Assembly (NCBI RefSeq): GCF_016909575.1
Contig: NZ_JAFBGA010000026.1
Coordinates: forward strand, 1 to 52,028
Origin: Streptomyces sp. HB132
GTDB taxonomy: Bacteria > Actinomycetota > Actinomycetes > Streptomycetales > Streptomycetaceae
Direction of reading: 5' to 3'
Length of the DNA stretch: 52,028 bases
Shown: positions 1 to 8,200 of the stretch, one piece after another
Position numbering within the stretch: the first letter of the stretch is position 1
Layout of the letters: the number at the start of each line of letters is the position of its first letter
The notes under the pieces: generated by a model
The model's input: the letters and a program-made list of their open reading frames with translations, nothing else
What the model was told of the DNA's origin: nothing
The model's database searches: none
Position numbers and translations under genes: made by a program

Positions 1-140
1 TTGCCCTTGGCGTGCTGCGCCTCGGTCGCCCGGTCGCTCGGTCCACGCCGGGCCTGCTCACGCAGCGCCAGCAGCTCGGCCACCCGGCCACGCGTTGCGG
101 GGGCGGTCGCTCCGGCAGAACGTTCGTACGCAACGGTCAT
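1..140 (-). CDS. Acyl-CoA carboxylase beta (carboxyltransferase) subunit, N-terminal fragment
   Basis: Only the first 46 codons are in the window; the gene runs off the left edge. The ATG at 140 overlaps the TGA of the phosphoesterase gene (ATGA, 137-140), a classical translational-coupling junction. The peptide begins MTVAYERSAG and continues with AELLALREQARRG and then TEAQHAKG. The pattern of a helix rich in Leu/Arg followed by QHAKGK is the usual start of biotin-dependent acetyl/propionyl-CoA carboxylase beta chains, where it is followed by LTARERI (outside the window). This family moves CO2 from carboxybiotin to acetyl- or propionyl-CoA, giving malonyl- or methylmalonyl-CoA. Both are extender units required by the PKS modules upstream, so a pathway-dedicated precursor-supply role is inferred. 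Substrate preference cannot be judged from this fragment. Confidence 0.75.
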   Translation of the reverse strand, partial: MTVAYERSAGATAPATRGRVAELLALREQARRGPSDRATEAQHAKG

Positions 141-1006
141 CGCACCGGCTCTCTGTGAGGGGAGGTGACGGCAGGCAGGATCTGGACCAGCCGGCCCGGT
201 GTGCCCTGACGGCGCTGCCATTCGCGGGGGTACCCCAGGGAGACCTCCTGGTGCGGCACACCGTCACATCGGATCACCCTGGGAATGTGGAGGTGCCCGT
301 AGACCACCGACCGGGCGCGGAACCTCGTGTGCCAGTCGGCCGTCGCCGTGGTTCCGCACCACAGCGCGAACTCCTGCCGCCAGAGCACCCGTGTCGGTTC
401 GCGTACGAGCGGCCAGTGGTTGACCAGGACGGTGGGCAGGTCGTCGGGAAGGGCCGAGAGACGTTCCTCGGTCATCCGCACACGGGCACGGCACCAGGCC
501 TCACGGCTCGGATAGGGGTCCGGGTGCAGCAGGAACTCGTCGCTGCAGACCACCCCGGCCTCCTCGGCCACCTGGAGCGCCGCCGCCTTCGAGTACGTCC
601 CCGGCGGCCGGAAGGAGTAGTCGTACAGGACGAAGAGCGGTGCCACCGCGACAGGACCGCCTTCTCCCTCCCAGACCGGGTACGGATCCTCGGGAGTGGA
701 CACACCGAGCTTGCGGCAGATCTCCACCAGGTGCTGGTAGCGGTGCTCACCCCGCAGTTGCACGGGGTCGTCGGGGGCGGTCCACAGTTCGTGGTTGCCC
801 GGCGCCCAGATGACCCGGGCGAACCGGTCGCGCAGCGTGCGCAGCGCCCACTCGATGTCGGAGACGATCTCACCGACGTCACCGGCGACGATCAGCCAGT
901 CCTTGTCACTGTCCGGTCTGATCCGGTCGACGATCTTCCTGTTCTCGTCGTAGCGCACGTGCACGTCGCTGATCGCCACGATGCGTCCGGGCCCCGGGTC
1001 AGCCAT
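137..1006 (-). CDS. Calcineurin-like metallophosphoesterase, 289 aa
   Basis: All five metal-binding blocks of the metallophosphoesterase fold are visible: SDVH (D14, H16), AGDV (D43), APGNHE (N71, H72), VNHWP (H197) and YGHLH (H238, H240). A binuclear-metal phosphomonoesterase or phosphodiesterase active site should therefore be intact. There is no signal peptide or membrane segment, so it is probably cytosolic. I chose ATG 1006 because AGGGGG lies 6 nt upstream; it overlaps the NRPS stop by 8 nt (ATGGCTGA). A GTG at 1027 in the same frame would add seven residues and lacks such a site. The gene is tightly coupled to the NRPS gene before it and the carboxylase gene after it. That suggests a pathway role such as removing a phosphate from an intermediate or an inactive phosphorylated product, as described for the calyculin phosphatase. 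The substrate is unknown, and a housekeeping passenger remains possible. Confidence 0.9.
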   Translation of the reverse strand: MADPGPGRIVAISDVHVRYDENRKIVDRIRPDSDKDWLIVAGDVGEIVSDIEWALRTLRDRFARVIWAPGNHELWTAPDDPVQLRGEHRYQHLVEICRKLGVSTPEDPYPVWEGEGGPVAVAPLFVLYDYSFRPPGTYSKAAALQVAEEAGVVCSDEFLLHPDPYPSREAWCRARVRMTEERLSALPDDLPTVLVNHWPLVREPTRVLWRQEFALWCGTTATADWHTRFRARSVVYGHLHIPRVIRCDGVPHQEVSLGYPREWQRRQGTPGRLVQILPAVTSPHREPVR

Positions 1007-4000
1007 CTGTGGCCCCCTGCCCGTCACGCGTGCGCTCTGCGATCTCCGAGACCTTCGCGAGCGTGGGCTGCCGGAGGATCGCCGGCAGGGAAGCCATGAA
1101 CTCCCGCTCCCGCCGGGAGCCCACGACCTCGTCGCTGACCGCGGCGAGCATCGCGAGGAGGGTGGCGGAGTCGCCGCCGTGCCGGTGGAAGTCCGCGCCG
1201 GCGCCGAGCCGGTTGACGTCCACCGCCAGGACGCGGGCCCAGATCTTGGCCACCGCCTCCTCCACCTCGCCGCGGGACTTCGCCTCCGCGGCCGCGGCCT
1301 CGGCCTGCGGCCCGGTGAACGGTACCGGCAGCGCGGCGACGTCGACCTTCTCGTTGACCGTGCGGGGGAGCTCGGTCACGACCGTCGTCGTGGCCGGCAC
1401 CATGTAGCGGGGAAGGCGACCCGCGACGTGGTCGGTGAGCTGGTCGACGGTGGCCTCTTCGCGCAGGACGACGAAGGCGCACAGGACCTTGCCGGTGGTG
1501 CCGGGCCTGACCAGGCCGGTGACGAAGGCCGTCGCCACTGCCGGGTGTTCCTCCAGGGCCTTGGCGACCTCGGCGGGCTCGACACGGTAGCCGAGCACCT
1601 TGACCTGCTCGTCGTTGCGGCCCACGGACTCCAGTTCGCCCGAGTCCAGCATCCTGGCCAGGTCACCGCTGCGGTAGACGCGGGTGCCGTCGGCGAGTGC
1701 GGTGAACCGTTCGCGGACGAGATCGGGCCGGCCGCGGTAGCCACGGGCCAGCTGATCACCGGCGAGGTACATCTCGCCCACCTCGCCCGGAACCACGTGG
1801 CGGCCGTCACCACCGATCAGGTGGATCCGGGTGTTGTCCGTCGGCACACCGATGGGCACCGAAGGCAGGCCCGCGTCCTGGTCCGGGTCGAAACGCCGCG
1901 TCATACAGCCGATGGTCGTCTCGGTGGGGCCGTACTCGTTGAAGATGCCGCACTGGGGCCCGAAGAGCTGCTGGGCCCGGCCGGCGACCGCACCCCGCAG
2001 GAGTTCCCCGCCGGCGATGACCGCCCGGAAACCGGTCGGGGCGAGCCCCAGCCTGCCGATGAGGTCGAGATGGGTGGGGGTGAGCTTGAGCGCGTTGGCC
2101 CCCGAGTTCTCCAGCATGTCGCGCAGCACGACGTGGTTGGGCTCGTCGGGTACCAGTGCGATCGATCCGCCGGCCAGCAGGGGCAGGAAGATCGCGGTGT
2201 TGGAGAGGTCGAAGGCCAGCGAGGTGAACAGCGGGAACCTGGTGGTGGAATCCACCCCGTAGACACGGGTGGCCCAGCTGATGAACGTGGCGAGCTGGCG
2301 GTGCTCGATCTCCACGCCCTTGGGGCGCCCGGTCGATCCCGAGGTGTAGATGACGTACGCGAGGTCCTCCGGCCGCACCTCGACGCCCTCGGGGCGGCGC
2401 TCCGAGGGCTCCAGTGTCTCGAGCACCACCACGTCGCAGCCGGAGTCCGGGGCGAGACGGCGCGCGGCGTGGACGCGCTCGGCGAGGCACACGGTGGCGC
2501 CGGCGTCCGCCACCAGGCCGGCGAGCCGGTCGTCGGGCTGCTGCGGGTCGAGCGGCAGGTAGGCGGCACCCGCTTTCAGCACCCCCCAGATGGCGGCCAT
2601 CGCCGCGACCGTACGGCCGGCCAGCAGACCCACGACGTCGTCGCGTCCGATGCCCCGGTCCAGCAGCGCGACGGCGACGGCGTCCGCCCGCCGGTCCAGC
2701 TCACGGAAGGTCACCTCGCCCTCGGGGCCGGTCAGGGCGATCGCGCCGGGTGTGAGGGAGACCTGCCCGCGGAACTGGTCGACGGCCGTTCCCGGCCGGG
2801 CGAGCGCCCGGTCGGTCCGGTTGCCGTCCCATTCGCGGTGCGCCCTCGGGGACAGGGCCTCCTCGATGCGGTCGAGCAGCGCCTCCGCGCGGTCCGGGGT
2901 CTGCGCACCGTCGTACCAGCCGATGGTGATCTCGGTGCGGTCGCCGAACTCGACCGCGTTGATCTCCGGGGGCCCCAGGGGCCCGGAGTTGGGCAGCGAG
3001 TAGACGGTGGTGGCGTGGAACGAGCTCGTGCTGAACGCGGCGGGGGCGACGCGGCCCATGTGGGAGAGCGTGGCCAGGCTGCTGTAACAGCCCTTCTGCG
3101 CGGAGTAGGCGTCCAGACCCATGATCTGCTGGTGCAGTTCCGTCAGGTTCTGGCCGGGCAGCGAGGGGTCGACGCGGGCAGCCAGGTCCTGACCGGTGGA
3201 CAGGATGGACAGCAGTCGCTCCTGGGCCTGCTCCCAGCCGGCGTCCCCTCGTACCTCGTAGAGCGGATTGTTGGTGAGGTTGCCGGTCGAGCGGATTCCG
3301 GGCAGGTACCTGCGCAGGTCGACCGGGACGAGGAACCTGCCGGTACGCAGACCGCACGCCTGGGTGACGGCGCAGGCGATCTTGGCGACCAGCGCGGGGT
3401 GCGTGCCGTCGACGGTGCGCCTGCGCCAGAAGAAGTCGTGCTGGCCCTGCGGGCGGGAGCCGAGCGCGGACGGCCAGTCGAGGTCCGGGGTGACATCCCG
3501 TTCCTGCGGGGCACCGGCCTGCTCGATCAGTTCGTTCTCCGTGATGCGTGAGGGTGCGCCCACGGGGTCCTCGCCGCGCAGGACCCGGAAGATGTCCTCC
3601 GCCCAGGCGCGTACACCCTGGCCGTCCATCACTCCGTGGAACGCGCGCACGATCAGCGTGTCCGACTCCGCGTCCGTGAGGAGGAGGAGCTCGCAGGTGG
3701 GGCCGCCGTCCTTGCCCATGAGCGGGCTGTGCAGTTCGGCCGCGTCGGCGAAGGTGCGCCGGTCGACCCGGTCACCGGGCAGGACCCGCACGACCGGTGC
3801 CACGCCGCTGTCCACCCAGGTCATGTCCTGGCGGGTGAGCCGGGCACCGGGGCAGGCCTCGGACGCGGTCTCCACGGCGCGGACCAGCTCGTCGTGACCG
3901 ATGTGGCCGGCCCCCTCGATGACGATCTGGATCACACCGGGAACCGACTCGGGGTACACCAGGAACCATGTCTCGGTGGGCGACACGGGCCGGCTGTAGA

Positions 4001-4025
4001 CGTTGTCGTCCTCACCCGCGGACAT
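999..4025 (-). CDS. Stand-alone NRPS, C-A-PCP, predicted to activate asparagine or 3-hydroxyasparagine
   Basis: The 1008 aa protein has a condensation-like domain (about 15-430), an adenylation domain (about 440-925) and a peptidyl carrier domain (about 930-1000) with the phosphopantetheine Ser953 in GGDS. Adenylation motifs YTSGSTGRPKG, NEYGPTE, YRSGD and NEKVD are intact. Aligning by eye to gramicidin synthetase gives the specificity code D-L-T-K-I-G-E-I-G-K, very close to the known Asn code (D-L-T-K-L-G-E-V-G-K). The Glu at the seventh position favours Asn over Asp. The neighbouring oxygenase looks like an asparagine 3-hydroxylase, so the real substrate may be 3-hydroxyasparagine. The C domain reads F129-H130-G-V-M-D134-G, keeping the catalytic second His. 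No thioesterase or reductase is attached, so the aminoacyl group probably goes to a hydroxyl or amine of the polyketide. Start: ATG 4025 with AAAGAGG 7 nt upstream, rather than GTG 4067. Confidence 0.93.
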   Translation of the reverse strand: MSAGEDDNVYSRPVSPTETWFLVYPESVPGVIQIVIEGAGHIGHDELVRAVETASEACPGARLTRQDMTWVDSGVAPVVRVLPGDRVDRRTFADAAELHSPLMGKDGGPTCELLLLTDAESDTLIVRAFHGVMDGQGVRAWAEDIFRVLRGEDPVGAPSRITENELIEQAGAPQERDVTPDLDWPSALGSRPQGQHDFFWRRRTVDGTHPALVAKIACAVTQACGLRTGRFLVPVDLRRYLPGIRSTGNLTNNPLYEVRGDAGWEQAQERLLSILSTGQDLAARVDPSLPGQNLTELHQQIMGLDAYSAQKGCYSSLATLSHMGRVAPAAFSTSSFHATTVYSLPNSGPLGPPEINAVEFGDRTEITIGWYDGAQTPDRAEALLDRIEEALSPRAHREWDGNRTDRALARPGTAVDQFRGQVSLTPGAIALTGPEGEVTFRELDRRADAVAVALLDRGIGRDDVVGLLAGRTVAAMAAIWGVLKAGAAYLPLDPQQPDDRLAGLVADAGATVCLAERVHAARRLAPDSGCDVVVLETLEPSERRPEGVEVRPEDLAYVIYTSGSTGRPKGVEIEHRQLATFISWATRVYGVDSTTRFPLFTSLAFDLSNTAIFLPLLAGGSIALVPDEPNHVVLRDMLENSGANALKLTPTHLDLIGRLGLAPTGFRAVIAGGELLRGAVAGRAQQLFGPQCGIFNEYGPTETTIGCMTRRFDPDQDAGLPSVPIGVPTDNTRIHLIGGDGRHVVPGEVGEMYLAGDQLARGYRGRPDLVRERFTALADGTRVYRSGDLARMLDSGELESVGRNDEQVKVLGYRVEPAEVAKALEEHPAVATAFVTGLVRPGTTGKVLCAFVVLREEATVDQLTDHVAGRLPRYMVPATTTVVTELPRTVNEKVDVAALPVPFTGPQAEAAAAEAKSRGEVEEAVAKIWARVLAVDVNRLGAGADFHRHGGDSATLLAMLAAVSDEVVGSRREREFMASLPAILRQPTLAKVSEIAERTRDGQGATDG

Positions 4026-4032
4026 GGGGATA

Positions 4033-4039
4033 CCTCTTT
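4033..4039 (-). promoter_or_regulatory. Ribosome binding site deciding the NRPS start
   Basis: AAAGAGG on the minus strand lies 7 nt before ATG 4025. It supports this start over the upstream in-frame GTG at 4067, which would sit almost directly after the oxygenase stop codon and would add a non-conserved 14-residue leader. Confidence 0.7.
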
Positions 4040-4073
4040 CGATTCGGGTCGGTCGGTGGTGCGTCACGTCCGG

Positions 4074-5078
4074 TCAGCGAACCGGCTCGCCGGCTCCGAG
4101 TACCTGGCCGTCGGCCTCGCGCATGACGCGGGACCTACGGAAGTCCAGGTGGACGAAGACGCGTTGGAGCCAGCGGTCCCGGCCGTCGTAGCGCGGCTGG
4201 AAGGAGTTACGGCCGTGCAGGGCCAGCCGGTTGTCGACGAAGGCCAGGTCACCGGGGCCGAGGATCAGCGTGTGGGCCACCCGCTCGATGACGGCTTCCA
4301 GTTCGGCCATGGCCTGTGCGGCTTCGTCGTCGGACGGGATCGTGCTGCTGAAGTCCACTTTGAGATCGGGGTCCTCGAAGCTGCCGGCGAGGATCCCGTG
4401 CGGTTCCTCCAAGCCGTCGGCGATCTCGAAGGAAGCCGGCGCCATGGTCACGAATCGCGGCTGGTGGAGTATCTCCCTGGTCCGGGCGGAAAGCAGCGGA
4501 ACCGCGTTGCGCACGGACGCCACACGCAGACCGGCGACGTTCTCGTGGTCGTTGCGCAAGCACATCAGACCCACGAGGTCGGGCTTGTGCTCATGGAATG
4601 CGTTCTCGGTGTGCATGTTGAGTTTGATGGATCCGGCATTCCCCTGGAATTGTTCCATTCCGGGGACGGGGACCACGTCCTGCACGAGCGCGCCGGTCTT
4701 CTCCTTCTCGAACGCGATCACCTCGCCCATGGCCATCGCGATCAGCATCAACGCGGACGCCGGTGTGGTGGTCCCGCGCTGGACGGAGCCGCGGACCGTC
4801 GGCGTGTCGGGGACGGTCTCCGCGTCGACCGGCAGGTTGCGTACCAGGAGCATGGCCTCACGGCCTGAGTTCCACGTGAAGCGGCGCAGCGTCTGGCGCA
4901 GCCGAAGGGGGAGCCGGCTGGAGAGCTCCCGCGCGGCGGACGTCCAGCGGGGGTCGTCGTTCAGGCGTGGAGCGACGTCACGCAGTTGCTCGGCCAGAAG
5001 GGTCAGTTCGCCCTTCTCCTGACCGTCGAGCGATATCTGGGCATCGTCGCCGATTTTCGGCTTGACTTCGGCAGGCAT
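4074..5078 (-). CDS. Fe(II)/2-oxoglutarate-dependent oxygenase, asparagine 3-hydroxylase-like (AsnO/VioC family)
   Basis: This 334 aa protein has the clavaminate-synthase-like facial triad H156-x-E158 (in LNMHTENAFHEH) and distal H288 (VDNRLALHGRNSF), followed by the 2-oxoglutarate-binding Arg302 in DGRDRWLQR. The Glu instead of Asp in HxE, the length, and VDNRLALHGRNSFQPRYDG are typical of amino-acid beta-hydroxylases such as AsnO (CDA pathway) and VioC. From memory, the AsnO ligands fall at almost the same residue numbers. AsnO acts on free L-Asn. With the Asn-type adenylation domain encoded next, the likely reaction is L-Asn to 3-hydroxy-Asn before loading; acting on a carrier-bound residue is an alternative. 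ATG 5078 is the first possible start because an in-frame TGA lies two codons upstream. No clear Shine-Dalgarno sequence is seen. It lies 48 bp before the NRPS start. Confidence 0.88.
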   Translation of the reverse strand: MPAEVKPKIGDDAQISLDGQEKGELTLLAEQLRDVAPRLNDDPRWTSAARELSSRLPLRLRQTLRRFTWNSGREAMLLVRNLPVDAETVPDTPTVRGSVQRGTTTPASALMLIAMAMGEVIAFEKEKTGALVQDVVPVPGMEQFQGNAGSIKLNMHTENAFHEHKPDLVGLMCLRNDHENVAGLRVASVRNAVPLLSARTREILHQPRFVTMAPASFEIADGLEEPHGILAGSFEDPDLKVDFSSTIPSDDEAAQAMAELEAVIERVAHTLILGPGDLAFVDNRLALHGRNSFQPRYDGRDRWLQRVFVHLDFRRSRVMREADGQVLGAGEPVR

Positions 5079-5233
5079 AATTCAACCATTCATGGGCAGA
5101 GTTGATGCGAAGGAACGGGCTCGCCAAGTCGACTCCAGTCCGCAGACTATGGATTCGGCCGAATTGACGGCAACCCCTATCTACCGTCCGCCGACCCCTG
5201 TACGAGGGCGGTGCGGATTCTGTGCGTTTGTTC
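5079..5233. promoter_or_regulatory. 155 bp intergenic gap, possible promoter/operator for the hydroxylase-NRPS-phosphatase set
   Basis: This is the only gap over 60 bp in the window. It lies between the stop of the terminal PKS and the oxygenase start. It contains a perfect 12 bp palindrome, ATTCGGCCGAAT, at 5153-5164. On the minus strand a weak sigma-70-like pair overlaps it (TTGCCG, 16 nt, CATAGT). Nearer the PKS stop there is only an imperfect GC-rich inverted repeat (CCGCC 5188-5192 with GGCGG 5207-5211) and no T-run. The composition is less GC-rich than the coding DNA on both sides. A separate promoter is an inference; read-through from the PKS genes is equally possible. Confidence 0.35.
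5153..5164. repeat. Perfect 12 bp palindrome in the intergenic gap
   Basis: ATTCGGCCGAAT is its own reverse complement and lies inside the spacer of the weak promoter-like pair, where an operator could act. No regulator gene is visible in the window, so its function is unknown and it may be chance. Confidence 0.4.
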
Positions 5234-8200
5234 TCAGCACCCCTGCTCCGTCAGCCATTCGCGCATCCGCCGGGCCAGTGGCCCCGCGTGCTCGCCGAGC
5301 ATCGTGAAGTGGTTCCCCTCGGTCTCGGCGACCGAGTGGGGCAGCGGCCAGACGGCGTGCCAGTCGCCTTCGCCCGACCACGCCCGCAGGGGCTCCCCCG
5401 CGCGTACGAGCAGCGTGGGAACGTCGACGGGCTGCGCCCGGCACGCGTACAGGAAGGGGAGGTAGGCAGCCCACGCCGTGGCGCGGTAGTCGTCCATGGG
5501 CGTGTACGCGTCGTCGCGTTCGACCATGCCGTCGAGCAGTTCGGGCATCCAGGTGGCCATGACGTCGCTGTCCGCGGGATAGCTGTCGAGCAGGATCACG
5601 GCGGCCGGCGGACGTCCTCGCCCCTCCAGTGCGTGGGAGAGCGCGTTGGCCAGCAGCGCGCCGCCGGAGTGGCCGGTGACGACGAAGGGCCTGTCCCCCA
5701 CCGTGCGCAGCACCGATTCGGCGTGCGTGCGCATCAGGACGTCGAAGTTCTCCGGGAGTTCCTCACCCTCGGCGAAGCCGGGGTGCGGGAGCGCGTACAC
5801 GTCGCGTTCCCCGCGGAAGCCGGCGGCCAGGCGCGCGTACTCGTGCGCTCCCGAGAGCATCGACATCGTGCAGAGGCAGATGAGCGGGGGGCCGTCGCCC
5901 GTCGCCAGGCGGACCACGGGCGCGGCCTGGGCGGGTGGCGTCTCGTTGTTGAAGACGGTACGGAATTCCGCCAGTTGCATCAGGACCTTCGCGTACTCCA
6001 CGGCCTGGCCGGTGGAACGGGTGTGCTGGAGGAGGGGTCCCAGAATGCCGCCGCCCGGCCCGGCCGCGGGTGCCGCGTCGCCGTCGCCGTCCAGCAGTGC
6101 GGAGAGGTGCCGGGCCAGGCAGGTCGGTGTGGGGTGGTCGAAGAGCAGGGTGGCCGACAGTTCCTCGGTACCGAGGACCGCCCGGAGACTGTTCCGCAGC
6201 TCCAGGGCGGTCAGGGAGTCGAAGCCCTGCTCCAGGAAGTCCCGCCCGGTGTCCAGCTCTTCGGCCGAGGGGAGCCCCAGTGCCGCGGCGGCCCACGTGG
6301 TGACGACGTCCAGGAGCAGCGTGTGCCGACCGGCGGGAGTGGCGTCGGCGAGCCGCGCGGCCAGTGCCGTCGACGCCTCGGCGGGCGGGATGTCCTCGGC
6401 CGCGTCGGCGACCCCGGGGCCGGGGGCTGTCCCGCCGGGGGCGTACGCGGGAGGCGCCGGCCAGTACCGGCGGCGCTGGAATGCGTAGGTCGGCAGATCG
6501 GTCAGGCGGGCGCCCCGTCCGGCGAAGACCGCCGTCCAGTCGACGGGGAGGCCGTGCACGTGGAGCTCGGCCAGCGCGGTGAACAGGGCGCGCACCGGCG
6601 AGCGGTCACGGTGCTGGGTCGCGACGAGGAGGGGCGGCTCGGTCTCGCCTGCGCCGGCCGCGAGGCAGTCCTGCGCGAGGGCGGTGAGCACCCCGTCGGG
6701 GCCGATCTCCAGGAAGGTGCCGACCCGGTCGTCACGCAGTCGCCGCACGGCGTCGGCGAACCGGACGGGCTCCCGGACGTGTCGCGTCCAGTAGTCGGGG
6801 CTGAGCGCCTGGTCCGCGGTGAGGGGCAGGCCGGTCGTGGCGCTGACGAGATCGGTCCGTGCCGGCCGGAGAGCCAGGTTCGAGGCGACCGCGCGGAGGT
6901 CGTCGAGCATGGCGTCCATGTGCGCCGAGTGGAAGGCGTGGCTGGTCCGCAGTTCCTTGTGTCTGCGTCCCTGCTTCGTCCAGAGGGTCACGATGTCATG
7001 GACCTCGTCCCGGTCTCCGGACAGGACCACGGAACTCGGTCCGTTGACGGCGGCGATCGACGGACCGGTGCCGGCACCGAGGAGGTCCGTCACCTCCTGC
7101 TCGGTGCCGGCACCGAGGAGGTCCGTCACCTCCTGCTCGGACGCCTCGACGGCCACCATGAGTCCGCCGCCCGGCATGGCCTGCATCAGACGGCCGCGGG
7201 CCGCGACGAACGTGCAGGCGTCCTCCAGCGACAGGACTCCGGCGACGTGTGCCGCGGTCAGCTCGCCGAGTGAGTGGCCGGCCACCGCGTCGGGACGCAC
7301 ACCCCAGCTCACCAGCAGCTCGTACAGGGCGACTTCGAACGCGAAGAGCGCCGGCTGCGCGAACTCGGTCCGGTCGAGCTTCTCCTGGTCCGCGCCCGAC
7401 ATCACCGCGCGCAGGGGTGTGTCCAGGTGGGGGCCGAACCCGTCGCAGACGGCGTCCAGGGCCGCGGCGAAGACGGGGAAGGTCGCGGACAGCTCGTCCG
7501 CCATGCCCGGTCGCTGGCTGCCCTGCCCGGTGAAGAGGAAGGCGGTGCCTTCCCCTGCCCGGCGCACGCTTCGGATCAGGCCGGGGGCCGCCTCACCGGA
7601 GGCCAGGGATGTGAGCCCGCGTACGAGGCCGTCGCGGTCGTCGGCCAGTACCACCGCGCGGCGGTCGAGCGCCGCGCGGGAGACGGCCAGTGAGTGGCCG
7701 AGGTCTGTCGTCGACTCACCGGAATCGTCGCGCAGCCGGTCCAGGAGTCGGGCCGCCTGGCCCCTCAGGGCTTCCTCGGTGCGCGCGGACACCAGGAACG
7801 GGACGACGGGCAGCTCGGTGGTGGAGCCGGTGGGGGGCTCGCTCACGGGTGCCTGTTCGAGGATCAGGTGCGCGTTGGTGCCGCTGAGCCCGAAGGCCGA
7901 GACGCCCGCGCGGCGGGGTCGTCCCGTGGCCGGCCAGGGCGTGGCACTGGTCAGCAGGGACACCTCGCCGCCCGACCAGTCGACGTGGGGGGTGGGTGCG
8001 TCGACGTGCAGGGTCGGGGGCAGCGTCCCGTGACCGAGCGCCAGGACGGTCTTGATGGCGCCGACGGCCCCGGCCGCGGCCTGGGTGTGCCCGACGTTCG
8101 ACTTGACGGTGCCCAGGAGCAGGGGCCGGCCCTCGGGGCGTTCCCGGCCGTACGCGGCGATAAGAGCCCGGGCCTCGATCGGGTCGCCGAGCACCGTGCC

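Noticed and set aside
1007..1027. GTG start for the phosphoesterase at 1027
   Set aside because: ATG 1006 has a good AGGGGG site at 6 nt and a normal 8 nt overlap with the NRPS stop; the extra seven residues look like the NRPS tail read in another frame.
4026..4067. GTG start for the NRPS at 4067
   Set aside because: AAAGAGG at 4033-4039 is placed for ATG 4025, and the added residues are not typical of a C domain start.
5086..5097. Mini-ORF ATGAATGGTTGA just upstream of the oxygenase start as an upstream regulatory ORF
   Set aside because: Three codons, no ribosome binding site and no sign of conservation; probably chance.
5188..5211. GC-rich inverted repeat after the terminal PKS stop as a terminator
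   Set aside because: The stem is only five perfect pairs with a long loop and no T-run; too weak to call.
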